Source of the DNA: Bradyrhizobium arachidis | GTDB taxonomy: Bacteria > Pseudomonadota > Alphaproteobacteria > Rhizobiales > Xanthobacteraceae | Length of the DNA stretch: 64,000 nucleotides | NCBI RefSeq assembly: GCF_015291705.1 | Contig: NZ_CP030050.1 | Coordinates: 7,316,001-7,380,000 of the forward strand | Reading direction: 5' to 3' | Part shown: positions 33,961 to 42,610 of the stretch, one piece after another | Layout: each line of letters begins with the position of its first letter | Numbering within the stretch: the first letter of the stretch is position 1 | Position numbers and translations under genes: made by a program | Notes under the pieces: model-generated | Database searches by the model: none | What the model was told of the DNA's origin: nothing | The model's input: the letters and a program-made list of their open reading frames with translations, nothing else

Positions 33961-35109
33961 TCATTCCACGATGGCGCGGACCGACTCCAGCACCGCGATC
34001 TGCTCCGGCGAAACGCCCCAGTCCGCGAGCGCCTGCCGGGTATCGCGCCCCGGCGGCGGTGGCGGTGTGTGAAGCGCAGACGGTGTGCGCGAGAATCGCG
34101 GCGCGGGGCTCGGGTGTCGAACCCCATCGAACATGGCGTAGGCGCCACGCGCCTGCATCTGGGGATGTGCGGGCGCCTCGTCGATGGTCAAGACCGGCGC
34201 AAGGCAGGCGTCGCGCCCCATCGCAGCAGCAACCCATTCGTCGCGCGTACGCCCGGCGAAAATCTCTGCGAAGCGCCGGCGCATCTGCCGCCAGGAGGCG
34301 CGATCGTTCTGGTCGGGCAATTCGGCAGCCCTGAGCCCCATCACGTCGAGCAGATTGGCGTAAAAGTGCGGCTCGATCGCTCCGACAGCAATGAACTTGC
34401 CGTCGCTTGTCGCGTAGCTGCCGTAGAACGGTGCGCCGCCGTCGACGATGTTGTCGGCGCGCCGCTCAGTCCAGCTGCCCTGCTGGCGGAACGCCTGGAA
34501 CGCCGACACCAGATGCGTCACGCCGTCGATCATGGCGACGTCGATGGTCTGTCCTTTGCCCGATTGCCGCGCCTCCATGGCCGCAGCAAGCAGGCCGACG
34601 GTGAGATAAAGCGCGCCGCCTCCGAGGTCCGCAACGAGATTGAGCGGAGGCGGCGGCGGGCGACCCGCCTCTCCCAGGCAATGCAGCGCGCCGGTCAGTG
34701 CGAGATAGTTGATGTCATGCCCCGCCTCCTGCCCCATCGGCCCTTGCTGCCCCCAGCCGGTCATGCGTGCATAGACCAGACGCGGGTTCGCGGCATGGCA
34801 GGCGTCGGGCCCAAGCCCAAGCCGTTCCATCACCGCGGGCCTGAAGCCCTCGATCAGCGCATCGGCCTGCGCAACCAGCTGCAGCACTGTTGCGACGGCC
34901 TGCGGCTGCTTGAGATCCAGCGCGACCGAGCGCTTGTTGCGGTTGTAAAAATCGAACCGCGCCGGCAGGTCCGGTTCGACGCCCGGCCGGGGAACGCGAT
35001 CGATCCGCAGCACGTCTGCACCGAGATCGCCGAGCAGCGCGCCGGCAAAGGGCGCCGGGCCGATCCCGCCCATCTCGACGATGCGAAAGCCCTCCAACGG
35101 TCCGGTCAA
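33961..35109 (-). CDS. CaiB/BaiF-family protein, alpha-methylacyl-CoA racemase-like
   Basis: 382 residues from TTG 35109 (AGAGGAG upstream). GFRIVEMGGIGPAPFAGALL is the opening characteristic of alpha-methylacyl-CoA racemases rather than transferases. ARFDFYNRNKRSVALDLKQP, EGFRPAVMERLGLG and GHDINYLALTGALHCLG (the His/Asp pair of racemases) support this. It would interconvert 2R- and 2S-methyl (or other alpha-branched) acyl-CoAs so that S-specific dehydrogenases can act. It is the last gene of the operon beginning with the acyl-CoA ligase at 41364. Confidence 0.9.
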   Translation of the reverse strand: MTGPLEGFRIVEMGGIGPAPFAGALLGDLGADVLRIDRVPRPGVEPDLPARFDFYNRNKRSVALDLKQPQAVATVLQLVAQADALIEGFRPAVMERLGLGPDACHAANPRLVYARMTGWGQQGPMGQEAGHDINYLALTGALHCLGEAGRPPPPPLNLVADLGGGALYLTVGLLAAAMEARQSGKGQTIDVAMIDGVTHLVSAFQAFRQQGSWTERRADNIVDGGAPFYGSYATSDGKFIAVGAIEPHFYANLLDVMGLRAAELPDQNDRASWRQMRRRFAEIFAGRTRDEWVAAAMGRDACLAPVLTIDEAPAHPQMQARGAYAMFDGVRHPSPAPRFSRTPSALHTPPPPPGRDTRQALADWGVSPEQIAVLESVRAIVE

Positions 35110-35135
35110 GGTGACATCTCCTCTGATGGGAAATC

Positions 35136-35822
35136 TCAGCGGTGGAAGCGCACGACGTCATCGATCGGGGCCCGATCGACGCGCGCCGTATTGGCCTTGA
35201 CGTCGACATCCTCATAGCCGAACGAGACACCGAACAGCAGTTTCTGATGGCCGGGAATTCCAAGCTGCTCGCGAACGATGTCCGGAAACAATCCGAGTGC
35301 GCCCTGCGCGCAGGAGGCGATGCCGCGGGCGATGAACGCGAGCATCAGGGTTTGCGCGTACATGCCGATATCGGCGGCCTCGCGCGTATCGAACGGCTCG
35401 GGCATGAAGATGAAGACGGCGTGGGGCGCATCGAAGAAGGCGTGGTTGCGGATATAGGCCAGCTTGCGCCCGACCGCGTCGGTTCGCACTACACCCATCG
35501 CGCCATAAAGCGCCTGCGCGGCACCGACCTGCCGTTCGCGATAGATTCCCGTGAACTTGCCGTCGGCCGGCCAGTCCGGCTTGATCGGCTCGTCGCGCAT
35601 TCCCGCCGCAACGAGCGCGTCGCGAAGCTGCTTGAGCCTGTCTCCCGACACCACGTGAGGGACCCACGGCTGCACGTTGCAGTTCGATGGCGACCATTGC
35701 GCCAGCGCGAAGACCTCGCGAAGGACCGCGTTCGGCACCTCGCGGGATAAGAAGCCGCGCACGGAACGCCGCTGGCGGATCGCTTCATCGACGCTCATCG
35801 ACGGTCGTTCCAGCATGCTCAT
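35136..35822 (-). CDS. Nitroreductase-family FMN oxidoreductase
   Basis: 228 residues. RQRRSVRGFLSREVP is the FMN-phosphate-binding nitroreductase opening. WSPSNCNVQPWVPHVV binds FMN, and the end VRFHR is typical. The ATG at 35822 overlaps the stop of the upstream kinase gene (ATGA), so it is translationally coupled. Members reduce nitro groups, quinones or enones with NAD(P)H. In an acyl-CoA operon an enoate-type or double-bond reduction is possible, but nothing in the sequence decides. Confidence 0.9.
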   Translation of the reverse strand: MSMLERPSMSVDEAIRQRRSVRGFLSREVPNAVLREVFALAQWSPSNCNVQPWVPHVVSGDRLKQLRDALVAAGMRDEPIKPDWPADGKFTGIYRERQVGAAQALYGAMGVVRTDAVGRKLAYIRNHAFFDAPHAVFIFMPEPFDTREAADIGMYAQTLMLAFIARGIASCAQGALGLFPDIVREQLGIPGHQKLLFGVSFGYEDVDVKANTARVDRAPIDDVVRFHR

Positions 35823-36859
35823 GACTCGCTCTCGATCAGGGCCAAGCCCCGCGTCGCGTAGGCGCGGGCGAGCCGTCGTCCGACATTGGCGGCATCGGGC
35901 AGGACGTTGTTGCCGAGATCGCCGCGGGCCGCTACGCCGGCACTTCCGACCGCACCGCGGAACATGGCAAAGACCTGGTGGAAGACCGTCAGGCGCTCGG
36001 TCGCACCGGACAGCTGGTAATAGAGTTCGAGGTAATCCTGCTCGCGCGGGATGCCCATGTCGTCGAGTGGCAGACCGAGCAATCCGCCATTCTCGTCCGA
36101 CGCCATGCGCCAGGCCTGGCTGTTGAAGGCGAGATCGACAAGCGGGTGGCCCAAGGTCGACAATTCCCAATCCAGGACGCCGACCACACGTGGCTCGGTC
36201 GGATGAAACACCAGATTGGCCATGCGGAAATCGCCATGGCACAGCGCCAGGCGTTCGCTTTCCGGCACACGCTCGGCGAGCCAGCGCACCATGCTGTCGA
36301 GCGCGGGGTTGTCGTCGTCGCCACGGCGGTACTCGGTCCACAGCTTCGACCAGCGGCTGAGCTGGCGGGCGAAATAATTTCCGGGCTTGCCGAAGTCAGC
36401 GAGCCCGACCGCCCGGAAGTCGAGCTTGTGGATCGCGGCCAGCGCAGCACACATTGAGCGATAGCATGCGATGCGCTCGTCGCGTCCGAAGCCGGGCAGC
36501 GCGTAGTCGTAGACCACGCGTCCCTCCAGCCATTCCATGAGGTAGAAGGGCGTCCCGAGGACGTCGCGGTCCTCACAGTACCGATACGGTTTCGGCGTCG
36601 GGGCGGCATTGTCCTGAAGCGCGGTCAACACGCGATATTCGCGATCAATGGCATGGGCCGACGGCATCAGCACATTGTTCGGCTGTTTGCGCAGGACCGC
36701 ACGCCAATCGCCGCGCATCACGAAATAGGTGGGGTTCGACATTCCCCCACTGGTTCGCGTCACGCGGGTCGCTGAGCTTCCACCCAGCCAATCCTTCAAA
36801 TAGCCATCGAGCCGACGAAGGTCGAAATCCAGATCGCCATCGCTCGCCTGCCCGTTCAT
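35819..36859 (-). CDS. APH-fold phosphotransferase (ACAD10/11 kinase-domain-like, LvaA-like)
   Basis: 346 residues. TSGGMSNPTYFVMRGDWRAVLRK is the nucleotide loop and Lys of the aminoglycoside/choline-kinase fold. CHGDFRMANLVFHP is the Brenner catalytic motif (D and N), and VVGVLDWELSTLGHPLVDLA the metal-binding DWE. It sits five bases after an ACAD11-like dehydrogenase gene. In human ACAD10/11 the two domains are fused, and in Pseudomonas lva the separate LvaA and LvaC convert 4-hydroxyacyl-CoA through a 4-phospho intermediate. The same reaction is inferred here. Antibiotic resistance is unlikely in this context. Confidence 0.9.
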   Translation of the reverse strand: MNGQASDGDLDFDLRRLDGYLKDWLGGSSATRVTRTSGGMSNPTYFVMRGDWRAVLRKQPNNVLMPSAHAIDREYRVLTALQDNAAPTPKPYRYCEDRDVLGTPFYLMEWLEGRVVYDYALPGFGRDERIACYRSMCAALAAIHKLDFRAVGLADFGKPGNYFARQLSRWSKLWTEYRRGDDDNPALDSMVRWLAERVPESERLALCHGDFRMANLVFHPTEPRVVGVLDWELSTLGHPLVDLAFNSQAWRMASDENGGLLGLPLDDMGIPREQDYLELYYQLSGATERLTVFHQVFAMFRGAVGSAGVAARGDLGNNVLPDAANVGRRLARAYATRGLALIESES

Positions 36860-36864
36860 CGCAA

Positions 36865-38109
36865 TCAGCTCGCGCTCTTGCCGCTGAAGCCGAACAGATA
36901 CTGCGCCACGCGCCGCATCTGCACCTCCTCCGTTCCCTCCGTGATGCGGTAACGGCGGTGGTGCCGATAGATGTGTTCGAAAGGCATGGCGCGGCTATAG
37001 CCCATGCCGCCATGCACCTGCATCGCACGGTCCGCGGCCTCGCAACACAACCGGTTGGCACGGAAGTTACAGATCGAGACCATATCGCTGATCTCAAGCG
37101 GGTTCCGGCGATCCATCTGCCACGCCGTGCGGAAGATGAAGTTGCGCAGCATCTGATAGTCCGCCCAGAGCTCGACGAGCGGAAACTGAACGGCCTGCTT
37201 CTTGGCTAGCGGCTCGCCGAACGCGACGCGCGATTTGGCGTACTTGACCGCCTCCTGGATGCAATAGCGCGCCGCGCCGGCGCTGGCGGCGGCCTGACGG
37301 ATGCGGTTCTCATGCACAAAACGCTGCGCGACGACGAGCCCCTCGCCCTCCCTGTGCAGAATCGCGCTTTCCGGCACGCGCACATTGACGAGCTCGGTTT
37401 CCGCGTGATCGCTCGGCATGTTGAAGGTCCAGTGATTGTAGAGCACGTTGTGGCCGGGCGTGTTGGTCGGCACGACGAAGGCCGTAATGCCCTTGGCCTC
37501 GCCTGGCTTGCCCGAGGTGCGGGCGAACACCAGATTGGCATGGGCGCGCGCGACCTGGCTGTTCCAGCGCTTGCGGCCGTTGATGACCCAATGGTTTCCG
37601 TCGCGCACGCCGGTGGTCTCGAGCCATGTCGCGTCGCTGCCGTGCCCCGGCTCGGTCAGGCCGAACGACAGATGCTTCTTCCCTGTGATGATGCCTTCGA
37701 TGTAGGTCTTCTGCTCTTCGGTCCCATAGTCGGCCAGCGCCGGGATGATCGGAAAATTGCCGACGATCGACGACTCGTCCTGCAAGTCGTTGTGCAGACC
37801 CAGCCCCTTGGCCGCCAGATGCTCGCGGATCGCGGCGATCGCGAGATTCGAGGCACCTTGCCCGCCGCATGATTTAGGCAGGCCGTAGCGCAGATGCCCC
37901 GCCTTGTCGGCGCGGCGCTCCATTTCGGTGATCAGCGCCCGCCATTCATCACGGGGACGGCCGTCATTGTCCCAGTCGGTCCGCGCGTTCTCACGGCGGT
38001 GATCGAAGAACTTGATATTGTCCCGTTCGAGCGGCTTGATCTCCGCCTCGATGAACGCGTCAAGCTCGGCGAGCTTGTCGGTGATCTCCTTCGGGAGCTC
38101 GAAATCCAC
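36865..38109 (-). CDS. Acyl-CoA dehydrogenase, ACAD11/LvaC-like
   Basis: 414 residues from GTG 38109 (GGAGAGG upstream). FGLTEPGHGSDATWLETTGV, VINGRKRWNSQVARAHANLV, RVAFGEPLAKKQAVQFPLVE and YRITEGTEEVQMRRVAQYLF are recognisable. The N-terminus (LDAFIEAEIKPLERDNIKFF) matches the ACAD11 subfamily as I recall it. The gene pairs with the APH kinase downstream. By analogy with LvaC it may remove the phosphate of a 4-phosphoacyl-CoA to give an enoyl-CoA, instead of or besides plain dehydrogenation. Confidence 0.9.
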   Translation of the reverse strand: MDFELPKEITDKLAELDAFIEAEIKPLERDNIKFFDHRRENARTDWDNDGRPRDEWRALITEMERRADKAGHLRYGLPKSCGGQGASNLAIAAIREHLAAKGLGLHNDLQDESSIVGNFPIIPALADYGTEEQKTYIEGIITGKKHLSFGLTEPGHGSDATWLETTGVRDGNHWVINGRKRWNSQVARAHANLVFARTSGKPGEAKGITAFVVPTNTPGHNVLYNHWTFNMPSDHAETELVNVRVPESAILHREGEGLVVAQRFVHENRIRQAAASAGAARYCIQEAVKYAKSRVAFGEPLAKKQAVQFPLVELWADYQMLRNFIFRTAWQMDRRNPLEISDMVSICNFRANRLCCEAADRAMQVHGGMGYSRAMPFEHIYRHHRRYRITEGTEEVQMRRVAQYLFGFSGKSAS

Positions 38110-38151
38110 GGCGCCTCTCCTGTCTCTGTTCTTGTTGGGCCGCCCAATCCG

Positions 38152-38937
38152 CTAGAGCGCGATCCGGCCATGGGGATGGGTGCTGCTGACACCGCCATCG
38201 ACGGACAGCAACTGGCCGTCGACATATGAAGAGTCGTCACTCGCCAGGAACGCCGCGGCGGCCGCGATTTCCTCGGAGCGGCCCGGCCGCTTCAGCGGTG
38301 TGACGTGGCCGAGCTTGGATTCGATGCCTCGTGCGCGTGCGTCCTCGAAGACCTTGCGGGTCAGCTGGGTCTCGACGAGGCCTGGCAACACTGCATTGAC
38401 CCGCACGCCCGTGCCGGCAAAGGCATTCGCCGCCGTCTGCGCCAGATTGTTCACCGCCGCCTTGCTTGCGCTATAGGAGATCGCGCCGGCATTGGCGCGG
38501 AGCGAGGCCGCGGACGAGGTCAGTATTATCGAACCATAGCCCTGCGCGGTCATATGGCGTCCCGCATATTTGATGGCGAGGAAGCAGCTGATCGTGTTGA
38601 TGCGGTAGACCTCGGACCATTCCTCCACCGTCTGCTCCAGCAACGGCGTATTGGTCCCGGTAACCCCGATATTGGCGAAGAAGATCTCCAGCCCACCGAA
38701 CTCCGAGATGCAGCGCGACACGATTGCGGCCACATTCTCCTCAACCGCGGCATCCGTGATCATGGCGGATGCGATGCCGCCCTCGCCCCGGATCGCCGAC
38801 GCGGTCTCCTCGGCATTGCCGGCCCGGCCGACCACCAGGACGGATGCACCTTCGCGCGCGAAGCGGATGGCGCTGGCGCGGCCGATCCCGCTTCCACCGC
38901 CAGTGATGACCGCGCGCTTGCCTTCGAGCCGCTTCAT
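38152..38937 (-). CDS. SDR-family oxidoreductase
   Basis: 261 residues. MKRLEGKRAVITGGGSGIGR has the TGxxxGIG motif, ANIGVTG replaces the usual NNAG, TSSAAS carries the serine and SYSASKAA the catalytic Tyr/Lys. It ends with LSVDGGVSSTHPHGRIAL. TAGGAGAAGG precedes ATG 38937. It stands next to a second SDR gene in an operon with an acyl-CoA ligase. By the lva analogy one of the two may reduce or oxidise a 4-oxo/4-hydroxyacyl-CoA and the other a 3-hydroxyacyl-CoA. Confidence 0.9.
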   Translation of the reverse strand: MKRLEGKRAVITGGGSGIGRASAIRFAREGASVLVVGRAGNAEETASAIRGEGGIASAMITDAAVEENVAAIVSRCISEFGGLEIFFANIGVTGTNTPLLEQTVEEWSEVYRINTISCFLAIKYAGRHMTAQGYGSIILTSSAASLRANAGAISYSASKAAVNNLAQTAANAFAGTGVRVNAVLPGLVETQLTRKVFEDARARGIESKLGHVTPLKRPGRSEEIAAAAAFLASDDSSYVDGQLLSVDGGVSSTHPHGRIAL

Positions 38938-38947
38938 GCGCCTTCTC

Positions 38948-39709
38948 CTATTTTGCAGGAACGGTCCAACCGCCGTCGGCGGTGATGACCGCGCCCTGGA
39001 TGTAGCTGGCATCGTCGCTCGCAAGGAAGGCGGCGAGCGAAGCGATCTCCTCGGGCTGGCCAAAGCGCCCCGCCGGCATCTCGGCCTGACGTGCCGCAAT
39101 CGTCGCCTCGTCGAACTGCGCGATCGAGGCCGGCGTTCCGATCATCCCTGGCGCGATCACGTTGACGCGGATCTTCCTGGCGGAAAGCTCGATAGCGGAA
39201 GCCCGCGAGAGGCCGACGACGCCGGCCTTCAGCGCGGAATAGGCGATCGAATCCTTGGCCGGATGAAACGCCGACACCGAGCTGAGATTCACGATCGCAC
39301 CGCCGCCGCGCCGCTCCATTTGCGGCACCACCGCCTGCGTCGCCCAGATCAGGCCATGCACGCCGACGGCGAACATCCGCTCCACCGTGTCGACAGCGAT
39401 CTCCGCCAGCGGCTCGAAGCGCGCGAACACGGCGTTGTTGACGAGCACCGCGACCGGCGCATCGAATTCGCGCTCGACGCGGGCAAACAGCGCATGAACG
39501 TCATCGCGACGGCCGACATCGACCTCGTATCCCCTGGTCTCGAACCCCATGTCCGTCAGCCGGCTGACCGCGGGCTCCAGCCGCTTTGCGCTGATATCGA
39601 CACAGGCGAGGCGGCCACCCTCGCGGCCGAAGCGCTCGGCAATGGAAAAGCCGATGCCGCGCGCCGCGCCCGTGACGACGCAGACCCGATCCTTGAGACG
39701 GGCACTCAT
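38948..39709 (-). CDS. SDR-family oxidoreductase
   Basis: 253 residues. VCVVTGAARGIGFSIAERFG is the cofactor loop, with VDISAKR giving an Asp that favours NAD. VNNAVFARFEPL, NLSSVSAF and AYSALKAG follow in order (Leu for Ser before the catalytic Lys, a tolerated change). The end is ITADGGWTVPAK. Its ATG overlaps the stop of the ligase gene by four bases (ATGA). Second enzyme of the ligase operon. Confidence 0.9.
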   Translation of the reverse strand: MSARLKDRVCVVTGAARGIGFSIAERFGREGGRLACVDISAKRLEPAVSRLTDMGFETRGYEVDVGRRDDVHALFARVEREFDAPVAVLVNNAVFARFEPLAEIAVDTVERMFAVGVHGLIWATQAVVPQMERRGGGAIVNLSSVSAFHPAKDSIAYSALKAGVVGLSRASAIELSARKIRVNVIAPGMIGTPASIAQFDEATIAARQAEMPAGRFGQPEEIASLAAFLASDDASYIQGAVITADGGWTVPAK

Positions 39710-41364
39710 GCGCTGGCCTTGCGAGACGGCTCGGCGAACGCCTTGGCAATCTCGCGGAGCTGATATTTCTGCACCTTGCCGGCCGGCGTCTTCGGCAGGT
39801 CGGCAACGATTTCAAGACGCTCGGGCCAATATTGCTTGGCGACCTTGTGCTCGGCCATGTGGGCCTGCACGGCGGCGAGATCGAGCGTCGTGCCGGGACG
39901 CAGTACGACGAAGGCGCAAGCCCGCTCTCCCAGCCGCGGGTCCGGATAGCCGACGATCGCCACGGACAGCACGGCGGGAAGCTTGAACATCAGGTTTTCA
40001 ATGTCGAAGACGGGAACGTTTTCCCCGCCGCGAATGATGATGTCCTTGATCCGGCCGTCGATGCGGATGTAGCCCTCGTCGTCCATATAGGCCATGTCGC
40101 CGGTATCGAACCAGCCCTCGGCATCGAACGGCTCCATGTCCTCGCGCTTGTAGTAGCCGAGGAACATCTGCGCGCCGCGGACCTTGAGCAGACCGCGCTC
40201 GCCGGCCGCGGCCGGAGAGCCGTCCATGCGCAAGACCTTCACCGCGACGCCCTCGACCGGACGTCCGTCGGTCTTGGAGGATTTTTCCAGCGCACGCTCC
40301 GGCTCGGTCAACGTGCTCGCGAGCGACTCGGTCATGCCCCAGAGCGAACAGACCTTGAGATCGAGCTCCCGATAGGCGCGATCGATCAGCGCAGGCGGGA
40401 TCGGGGCGCCCGCGCAAAGGAACTTGCGCAGCTCGGCAGGCTTCGCCGCGCCAGCCGCAACGGCCTCGCACATGTCGGCCAGGAACGTCGCCGCGCCGGC
40501 GGAATAAGTGACGCCCTCCTTGGCCATGATCGAGACGCCGCGCTTCGGCTCCCAGATGTCCTGGAAGATCACGGTCGCACCGATCTTCAAGCCGAGCAGC
40601 ATGCCGGCGGCAAAGCCGGTCATGTGGCCGAGCGGCGAGCAGACCAGCATGGTATCGCCGGCGTCGAGGCCGAAGCGCCCGGCAAGTCCGATGCAGCAGC
40701 CCATCAGCGTGTTGAGGCAGTGCATGACGCCCTTCGGCGAGCCGGTCGTTCCCGACGTGAACATCAGCACGGCCATCCGGTCCGCGGGCAGCGCGCCGAT
40801 CTCACCGACCGGCGGCGGGCCAAGGCGTTCGCTGCCGGACAACAAGGCCTGCTCGAAGCCATTGGGCCCCTCGCCGTCGACGACGATGACATGCGCAAGC
40901 TTGGGCAAGGCCGGCTGCAGCGAGCGCGCCATCGCTTCATGATCGAACCCGCGGAACAGCCTGGGCACGACCAGCAGCTTTGTCTCGGCAAAGCCCAGCA
41001 TGTAGCTGAGCTCGTGCTCGCGAAAGATCGGCATCAGGGGATTGACCACGGCGCCGACGCGGAACGCCGCCAGCGCGATCACCGCGAATTCCCACCAGTT
41101 CGGCAACTGGACCGACACGACATTCCCCGGGCCGATGCCAAGACGACGTAGCGCCGCCGCCGCACGCGAGATCATGTCACCCAGCTCAGCGTAAGTCAGA
41201 CGCTTCGGCGCGTCGCGATCGGCGCGATCCGCCATCAACGCGAGCTTGCTGGGCGTGGCGGCGATCGCTTGCTGCAGGAACTCGTCAAAGCTCTTGTCGA
41301 CCCAGAAACCGCTGACACGCATCGCGCGCGCATGCGTCACGGGATCGAAACGGCTTTCGCTCAT
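39706..41364 (-). CDS. Acyl-CoA synthetase (AMP-forming), cyclohexanecarboxylate-CoA ligase-like
   Basis: 552 residues of the ANL superfamily. MFTSGTTGSPKGVMHCLNTL is the P-loop-like A3 motif, SLWGMTESLASTLT A5, GWFDTGDMAYMDDEGYIRID A7, GRIKDIIIRGGENV A8, and KTPAGKVQKYQLREIA the C-terminal catalytic Lys. The opening SGFWVDKSFDEFLQQAIAA and the overall form resemble AliA (cyclohexanecarboxylate-CoA ligase) and related medium-chain ligases. It is the first gene of the operon running to 33961. A GTTC-GCTAGT-GTAT operator-like site lies about 47 bases upstream of its start. Confidence 0.92.
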   Translation of the reverse strand: MSESRFDPVTHARAMRVSGFWVDKSFDEFLQQAIAATPSKLALMADRADRDAPKRLTYAELGDMISRAAAALRRLGIGPGNVVSVQLPNWWEFAVIALAAFRVGAVVNPLMPIFREHELSYMLGFAETKLLVVPRLFRGFDHEAMARSLQPALPKLAHVIVVDGEGPNGFEQALLSGSERLGPPPVGEIGALPADRMAVLMFTSGTTGSPKGVMHCLNTLMGCCIGLAGRFGLDAGDTMLVCSPLGHMTGFAAGMLLGLKIGATVIFQDIWEPKRGVSIMAKEGVTYSAGAATFLADMCEAVAAGAAKPAELRKFLCAGAPIPPALIDRAYRELDLKVCSLWGMTESLASTLTEPERALEKSSKTDGRPVEGVAVKVLRMDGSPAAAGERGLLKVRGAQMFLGYYKREDMEPFDAEGWFDTGDMAYMDDEGYIRIDGRIKDIIIRGGENVPVFDIENLMFKLPAVLSVAIVGYPDPRLGERACAFVVLRPGTTLDLAAVQAHMAEHKVAKQYWPERLEIVADLPKTPAGKVQKYQLREIAKAFAEPSRKASA

Positions 41365-41410
41365 GACGTTGCCTCCATGACGATTGATCGATGCACTTGA
41401 CGGAATATTA

Positions 41411-41424
41411 GTTCGCTAGTGTAT
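41411..41424. promoter_or_regulatory. Operator-like site A (GTTC-GCTAGT-GTAT)
   Basis: It sits in the AT-rich promoter of the ligase operon and is extended to TTAGTTCGCTAGTGTATTAT. Its reverse complement is closely matched by 55211-55230 (TTAGTTTGCTAGTGTACAGT on the minus strand). It belongs to the GTAC-N6-GTAC family seen throughout 41-63 kb. Confidence 0.65.
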
Positions 41425-41497
41425 TATATTTAAAGTGAACTGCAACATCAAATTCGGCCGCACACTCATCGGCAGCGGGCACGGCGCTCGACTTTTC

Positions 41498-41511
41498 GTG
41501 AGCTAGTGCAT
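41498..41511. promoter_or_regulatory. Operator-like site B (GTGA-GCTAGT-GCAT)
   Basis: A weaker copy of the motif, 36 bases before the alcohol dehydrogenase start. It shares GCTAGTGYATTA with site A, 87 bases away in the same orientation, so each divergent gene has its own copy. Confidence 0.55.
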
Positions 41512-41547
41512 TAGTTCGGCGACGCGACCGGAAGCAGGGAGGCGGCC

Positions 41548-42567
41548 ATGAAGGCGGCAGTGCTGGAACGACGCGGACTGGACGGCGTGACCTGGCGCGA
41601 TTTCCCCGACCCGACACCGGCTGCGGGCGAGTCGGTGCTCAAGGTGGCCGCATCCTCGGTCAATCGCGTCGATCTCTACATGCGCGACAATGGCGGCGGC
41701 ATCACCCACACATTGCCGCAGGTGATGGGGGTCGAGGCCGCCGGGGAGATCGTCGATGCCGCGCCCGGCAGCGGCTTGAAGCCGGGCATGAAGGCGGTGC
41801 TTTTCTCCGAGGCGTTTTGCGGCAGGTGCCGATACTGCCTGGCCGGCGACCAGCCGCTTTGCCAGAACGTCAAGATCATGGGCGAGCATCGCAACGGCGG
41901 CTTCGCCGACTACATTGCGATGCCCAGCGCTTGCTTCTTTCCCCTGCCCGATGATGCTGATCTGGTGGCGGCGGGCGCCCTGATGACGGGCCATCTCACG
42001 GCCTGGCGGATGCTGTTCGGCAAGCGCGCCTTGCAGCCCAGCGAAAGCGTCATGATCGTGGGCATCGGTGGCGGCGTCGCGGTGGCCTGCCTGCAACTTG
42101 CAAAGCTCGTGGGCGCCCGCGTCTTCGTCACCTCTTCCAGCGACGCCAAGATCGCCAGGGCCCTCGCGATGGGCGCGGATGGCGGCGTCAACTATCGGAG
42201 CGACAAGGTGTCGGCCGCCGTCCAGCAGATGAGCGGCGGCGGTGTCGACATGGTGATCGACAGCGTCGGCGAAGCGAGCTGGGGTGAATCGCTGCGTTCC
42301 TTGCGTCGTGGCGGCCGGCTGGTCACCTGCGGTGCCACGACTGGCTCGAACCCACCAGCCGATCTGCAGCGAGTCTTCATCCGCCAGCTCGAGATCTATG
42401 GCTCGACGGGCGGCAGCATCGCGGAGTTCCGCCAGTTGCTCGATGTGTTCAATCGCGGCCTGGTATGGCCGGTGATCGACTCGTCGTTCCGGATGGCAGA
42501 CGCTCCTGCGGCGCTTGCCCATCTCGCCTCCGGGGCGCAGTTTGGCAAAGTGTCGCTCGTGGCGTAG
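41548..42567 (+). CDS. Zinc-type alcohol dehydrogenase/quinone oxidoreductase (MDR superfamily)
   Basis: 339 residues. The structural zinc site is intact (CGRCRYCLAGDQPLC, four Cys). The catalytic-zinc Cys and the GHE motif are replaced (SSVNRVDLYMRDN; VMGVEAAGEI), as in quinone reductases. The NAD(P) loop reads VMIVGIGGGVAVACLQLAK. It therefore probably acts as a reductase of enones or enoyl-CoA-like substrates rather than as a zinc alcohol dehydrogenase. GGGAGG precedes the ATG. It is divergent from the ligase operon with operator-like site B in front. Confidence 0.9.
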   Translation: MKAAVLERRGLDGVTWRDFPDPTPAAGESVLKVAASSVNRVDLYMRDNGGGITHTLPQVMGVEAAGEIVDAAPGSGLKPGMKAVLFSEAFCGRCRYCLAGDQPLCQNVKIMGEHRNGGFADYIAMPSACFFPLPDDADLVAAGALMTGHLTAWRMLFGKRALQPSESVMIVGIGGGVAVACLQLAKLVGARVFVTSSSDAKIARALAMGADGGVNYRSDKVSAAVQQMSGGGVDMVIDSVGEASWGESLRSLRRGGRLVTCGATTGSNPPADLQRVFIRQLEIYGSTGGSIAEFRQLLDVFNRGLVWPVIDSSFRMADAPAALAHLASGAQFGKVSLVA

Positions 42568-42587
42568 GTTTCGGCGCCACGAGCGAC
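42552..42587. terminator. 13-bp perfect stem-loop between convergent genes
   Basis: GTCGCTCGTGGCG (42552-42564) pairs perfectly with CGCCACGAGCGAC (42575-42587) around a 10-base loop. It covers the stop codon of the alcohol dehydrogenase gene and lies 23 bases before the end of the convergent binding-protein gene. No T-run follows, so it may act as a bidirectional, Rho-aided or mRNA-stabilising terminator. Confidence 0.7.
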
Positions 42588-42610
42588 CTAAGATCAACAG
42601 CGTCGGTGCA

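Noticed and set aside
35819..36859. Aminoglycoside resistance kinase
   Set aside because: The fold is shared, but the immediate ACAD11-like neighbour and the operon make acyl-CoA phosphorylation far more likely.
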